Of a stretch of DNA of 5,531 nt, positions 5,113-5,531 are shown one piece after another. This DNA is from Fimbriimonadaceae bacterium (GTDB lineage Bacteria > Armatimonadota > Fimbriimonadia > Fimbriimonadales > Fimbriimonadaceae), in assembly GCA_947447315.1 (NCBI GenBank), contig CANFJD010000190.1, positions 1-5,531 on the forward strand. The letters are read 5' to 3'. Numbering within the stretch: the stretch's first letter is position 1; every line of letters starts with the position of its first letter. The notes beneath the pieces were generated by a model, which did not search any database, was not told the DNA's origin, and saw nothing but the letters and a program-made list of their open reading frames with translations. Made by a program: the position numbers and the translations under genes.

Positions 5113-5531
5113 ATGCGACTGAGCGGATACTGGGCAGGGATTGGATTGATGGTGATGGGGCAGATGGGAACTGCCCGGGCAGATCGACCGATTACGGTGA
5201 CAATCCTTCACAACAACGACCTGCATGCTCACATCGAGCCAACAATGATCGCGAAGAAGCCATACGGCGGTTACGCACGGATCGCGACGCTGCTCAAGAA
5301 GTACCGAGCTTCGGATCCCAACCCGATTTACTTGAACGCGGGTGACACGTTTCAGGGGACGATCTATTTCAATGTCTATGAAGGACTCGCCGACCTAGCG
5401 ATTCTTAATGCGATGGGTTTGCAGGCGATGGCCCTGGGGAATCATGAATTTGATCGCGGACCCAAGACGTTGGCGACCTACATTCAGAACGCAACTTTCC
5501 CCGTGCTCTCGTCGAATCTGAAGTTTGCCGA
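5113..5531 (+). CDS. Exported 5'-nucleotidase family metallophosphatase, N-terminal part (3'-truncated by window edge)
   Basis: The family (UshA/YfkN-like) comprises secreted or periplasmic di-metal phosphoesterases that hydrolyse nucleotides, UDP-sugars or cyclic nucleotides to salvage nucleosides and phosphate. 139 codons are visible before the edge. Residues 1-23 form a signal peptide: Arg2, a Gly/Met-rich hydrophobic core, and an A-R-A site before Asp24. The calcineurin-like metallophosphatase motifs follow in order: LHNNDLHAH (Asp36, His38), NAGDTFQG (Asp78) and ALGNHEFD (Asn110, His111, Glu112). The 32-residue spacing from Asp78 to Asn110 equals that between the matching UshA ligands as I recall them. 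The remaining metal-binding histidines and the C-terminal substrate-binding domain would lie beyond the window. ATG 5113 is chosen because it gives the full signal peptide; it lies 28 nt after the zinc-ribbon gene. Exact substrate cannot be told from this part. Confidence 0.92.
   Translation, partial: MRLSGYWAGIGLMVMGQMGTARADRPITVTILHNNDLHAHIEPTMIAKKPYGGYARIATLLKKYRASDPNPIYLNAGDTFQGTIYFNVYEGLADLAILNAMGLQAMALGNHEFDRGPKTLATYIQNATFPVLSSNLKFA

Noticed and set aside
4790..5345. Several short plus- and minus-strand open frames around the zinc-ribbon and nucleotidase genes
   Set aside because: All overlap the two genes supported by clear motifs and none shows a domain, signal or sensible start context.

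Overview
The window carries seven protein-coding genes, two of them cut by the window edges, packed with very little non-coding DNA. It looks like an ordinary bacterial chromosome: it begins in a housekeeping translation gene and shows no transposase, integrase, tRNA, rRNA or CRISPR array. Base composition is moderately GC-rich by eye and even across the window. The lineage cannot be fixed from sequence alone. A serine carboxypeptidase-like S10 enzyme, a PhyH-family oxygenase, GTG starts and an apparent lack of Shine-Dalgarno sites at first genes would suit an environmental, slow-growing phylum such as Armatimonadota, Acidobacteriota or Planctomycetota, but this is only a guess.

Layout. (1) 2-466, plus strand: 3' part of tsf, encoding elongation factor Ts, closed by a perfect 30-nt palindrome at 489-518. 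(2) 553-1593, plus: an M42 (TET/FrvX-type) metallo-aminopeptidase with all metal ligands present. (3) 4560-1590, minus: a likely three-gene operon. It starts with an exported S10 serine carboxypeptidase-like peptidase (4560-3118), continues after 20 nt with a PhyH-type Fe(II)/2-oxoglutarate oxygenase (3097-2315), and ends, through a one-base TAGTG stop/start overlap, with a short-chain dehydrogenase (2315-1590). (4) 4635-5084, plus: a 149-residue protein with a zinc ribbon, a second Cys/His cluster and one membrane segment, divergent from the operon across 74 bp. (5) 5113 to the window end, plus: the 5' part of an exported 5'-nucleotidase-family metallophosphatase. The longest gene-free stretch is 86 bp (467-552), so no large region is left unexplained.

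How the parts relate. The aminopeptidase and the SDR gene converge tail to tail with a 4-nt overlap, and each reads into a hairpin lying in the other gene's coding end. All four genes that begin a transcription unit (553, 4560, 4635, 5113) lack a clear Shine-Dalgarno site. Instead each has a TANNNT hexamer 6-9 nt before the start codon, the geometry of leaderless transcription. The internal SDR gene has an SD-like GGAAGGGG instead. The S10, PhyH and SDR genes are probably co-transcribed; their shared substrate, if there is one, cannot be read from the sequence. The most interesting items are the leaderless-promoter pattern, the interlocked convergent ends, and the small zinc-binding membrane protein.
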